Shown here in pieces: positions 63,216 to 64,000 of a stretch of DNA of 64,000 nucleotides. Source of the DNA: VAZQ01 sp963712565 (GTDB taxonomy: Bacteria > Pseudomonadota > Alphaproteobacteria > Rhizobiales > Xanthobacteraceae); the NCBI GenBank assembly GCA_963712565.1, contig CAVQIP010000075.1, positions 11,023 through 75,022 on the forward strand, written 5' to 3'. The notes under the pieces are model-generated. The model was not told the origin of the DNA. It did no database searches and saw nothing but the letters and a program-made list of their open reading frames with translations. The position numbers and the translations under genes were made by a program. Every line of letters begins with the position of its first letter. Position 1 is the stretch's first letter.

Positions 63216-63631
63216 GGGAATCCTCCGGACAGACAGTTTCAGCGTGGAGCGCGAGGCCGCCGGGCACACTCCGTTTCTTGCTGTCGAACTGCTGCGGTCC
63301 CGCGCTGCGGCGCGGACGGGAGCGAAAAGCTCAAGGCCCTTGTGCGGCGTCGATAAATTTCAGGCTTGGTGCGTCCCATTCTCGCCGGCAGCACGTCCGT
63401 GGAGGTAACTGCGTGCCGTCGTGGCAGCGGCCACCGCCGCGGCGGTACCATAACACATCCAGAAAATCTCAAGACAATCTAGACAGAGATTCAACGACCG
63501 GCTGAAGCTCGCCTTCAAGCCTGCCATTCCGTCTGCCGCTAAAGCGTCCGGCAACGTGCTCCGGCACCGATGCAACGCTGTTCACCGCCAGCGCGCGTCT
63601 GCGCGCCGGCCGCATCTTCGAAAGGACCACC
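63216..63631. other. divergent intergenic region, 416 bp
   Basis: This lies between the small secreted protein (minus) and the RTX gene (plus). The stretch 63445-63490 is noticeably AT-richer than the rest (CATAACACATCC, CTCAAGACAATCTAGACAG) and is the likeliest place for the RTX promoter, but I cannot define the elements. No gene or hairpin with a T-run was found. Confidence 0.35.
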
Positions 63632-64000
63632 ATGGCCATTACAGCCAGCTTTGTCCCCGGCACCGGCGTGCTGACGGCGACCGGTGACGGCCTCGACAAC
63701 GCGATCACGGCGAGCCGCGACGCGGCCGGGAACATCCTCGTCAACGGCGGCGCCGTGCCCATTGCGGGCGGCACGCCCACTGTCGCCAACACCACGCTGA
63801 TCCAGGCGTTCGGTCAGGACGGCAACGACACGATCGCGCTCGACGAGACCAACGGCGCGCTGCCGAACGCTGCCTTGTTCGGCGGCAACGGCACCGACAC
63901 GCTGATCGGCGGTTCGGGCAACGACGTCGTCGTCGGCGGGACCGGCAACGACATGGCGTTGCTGGGCGCGGGCAACGACACGTTCTTCTGGAACCCGGGC
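63632..64000 (+). CDS. RTX-type calcium-binding protein, N-terminal part (cut by window end)
   Basis: The frame opens at ATG 63632 after AAAGGA and runs to the window edge (123 codons). There is no signal peptide, as expected for a type I secretion substrate. After an N-terminal region (ASFVPGTGVLTATGDGLDNAI), glycine-aspartate repeats begin: FGGNGTDTLIGG, SGNDVVVGG, TGNDMALLG, AGNDTFFW, matching the calcium-binding nonapeptide. The rest of the protein, and any type I exporter genes, would lie beyond the window. Confidence 0.82.
   Translation, partial: MAITASFVPGTGVLTATGDGLDNAITASRDAAGNILVNGGAVPIAGGTPTVANTTLIQAFGQDGNDTIALDETNGALPNAALFGGNGTDTLIGGSGNDVVVGGTGNDMALLGAGNDTFFWNPG

Overview
The window is GC-rich chromosomal DNA with dense genes on both strands. 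It most likely comes from an alphaproteobacterium of the order Hyphomicrobiales (Bradyrhizobium/Xanthobacteraceae-like). The basis is the divergent metC-aapJQMP arrangement known from rhizobia, several solitary TctC/Bug-type binding proteins, a LAB-N/GT2/GT39/PAP2 envelope operon, and palindromic intergenic repeats of the kind common in Bradyrhizobium relatives. The taxonomic placement is inference; no rRNA gene or marker set is present.

Layout. 1-4.4 kb: the tail of ribA, a creatininase-family hydrolase, small secreted proteins (EF-hand protein, lipoprotein), a WbuC-type cupin, tRNA-Arg(UCU) and a two-domain VOC dioxygenase. 4.6-13.3 kb: a Tat-exported fumarylacetoacetate hydrolase-family protein, then a bacterial alpha-2-macroglobulin with an intact thioester motif paired with penicillin-binding protein 1C. 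13.4-17.1 kb: an overlapping operon of GT39 glycosyltransferase, PAP2 phosphatase, GT2 glycosyltransferase and LAB-N protein, probably for lipid A/LPS sugar modification. 17.2-25 kb: a TauD-type dioxygenase with a Bug receptor, then metC divergent from the general amino-acid ABC transporter aapJQMP. 25.2-29.3 kb: a sulfur cluster on the minus strand (persulfide dioxygenase-rhodanese fusion, mercaptopyruvate sulfurtransferase, AlaX editing protein, cysteine synthase). 29.3-33.1 kb: a Bug receptor, a secreted tandem-cupin protein and a NitT/TauT-type ABC ATPase and permease with no adjacent binding protein.

33.4-50.3 kb is a catabolic region. It holds two class II aldolases, three Bug receptors, a Tat-exported amidohydrolase, an enolase-superfamily enzyme, a MetE-like protein, three DoxX proteins and an M24 hydrolase. 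At its centre is a two-subunit molybdenum enzyme resembling pyrogallol-phloroglucinol transhydroxylase. This enzyme is the most unusual object in the window: the large subunit carries an extra N-terminal SCP2-like domain, and the small subunit has lost exactly the four cysteine positions expected to bind one of its three [4Fe-4S] clusters.

50.5-64 kb: acetoacetate decarboxylase with 3-hydroxybutyrate dehydrogenase, secreted hypotheticals, an RND efflux pair (adaptor and HAE1 pump), several very small membrane proteins, a cupin, a DNA-alkylation-repair operon (ada, PF09859-type oxygenase, and a broken ogt-like gene), and the start of an RTX calcium-binding protein that runs off the end.

Two themes cut across the regions. 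At least seven otherwise conserved genes are interrupted by single-base indels, nearly all insertions, and the ogt-like gene by several; this suggests either residual sequencing error or real decay. A roughly 165-bp double-hairpin element occurs in two near-identical copies about 29 kb apart, and shorter palindromic repeats sit in other gaps.
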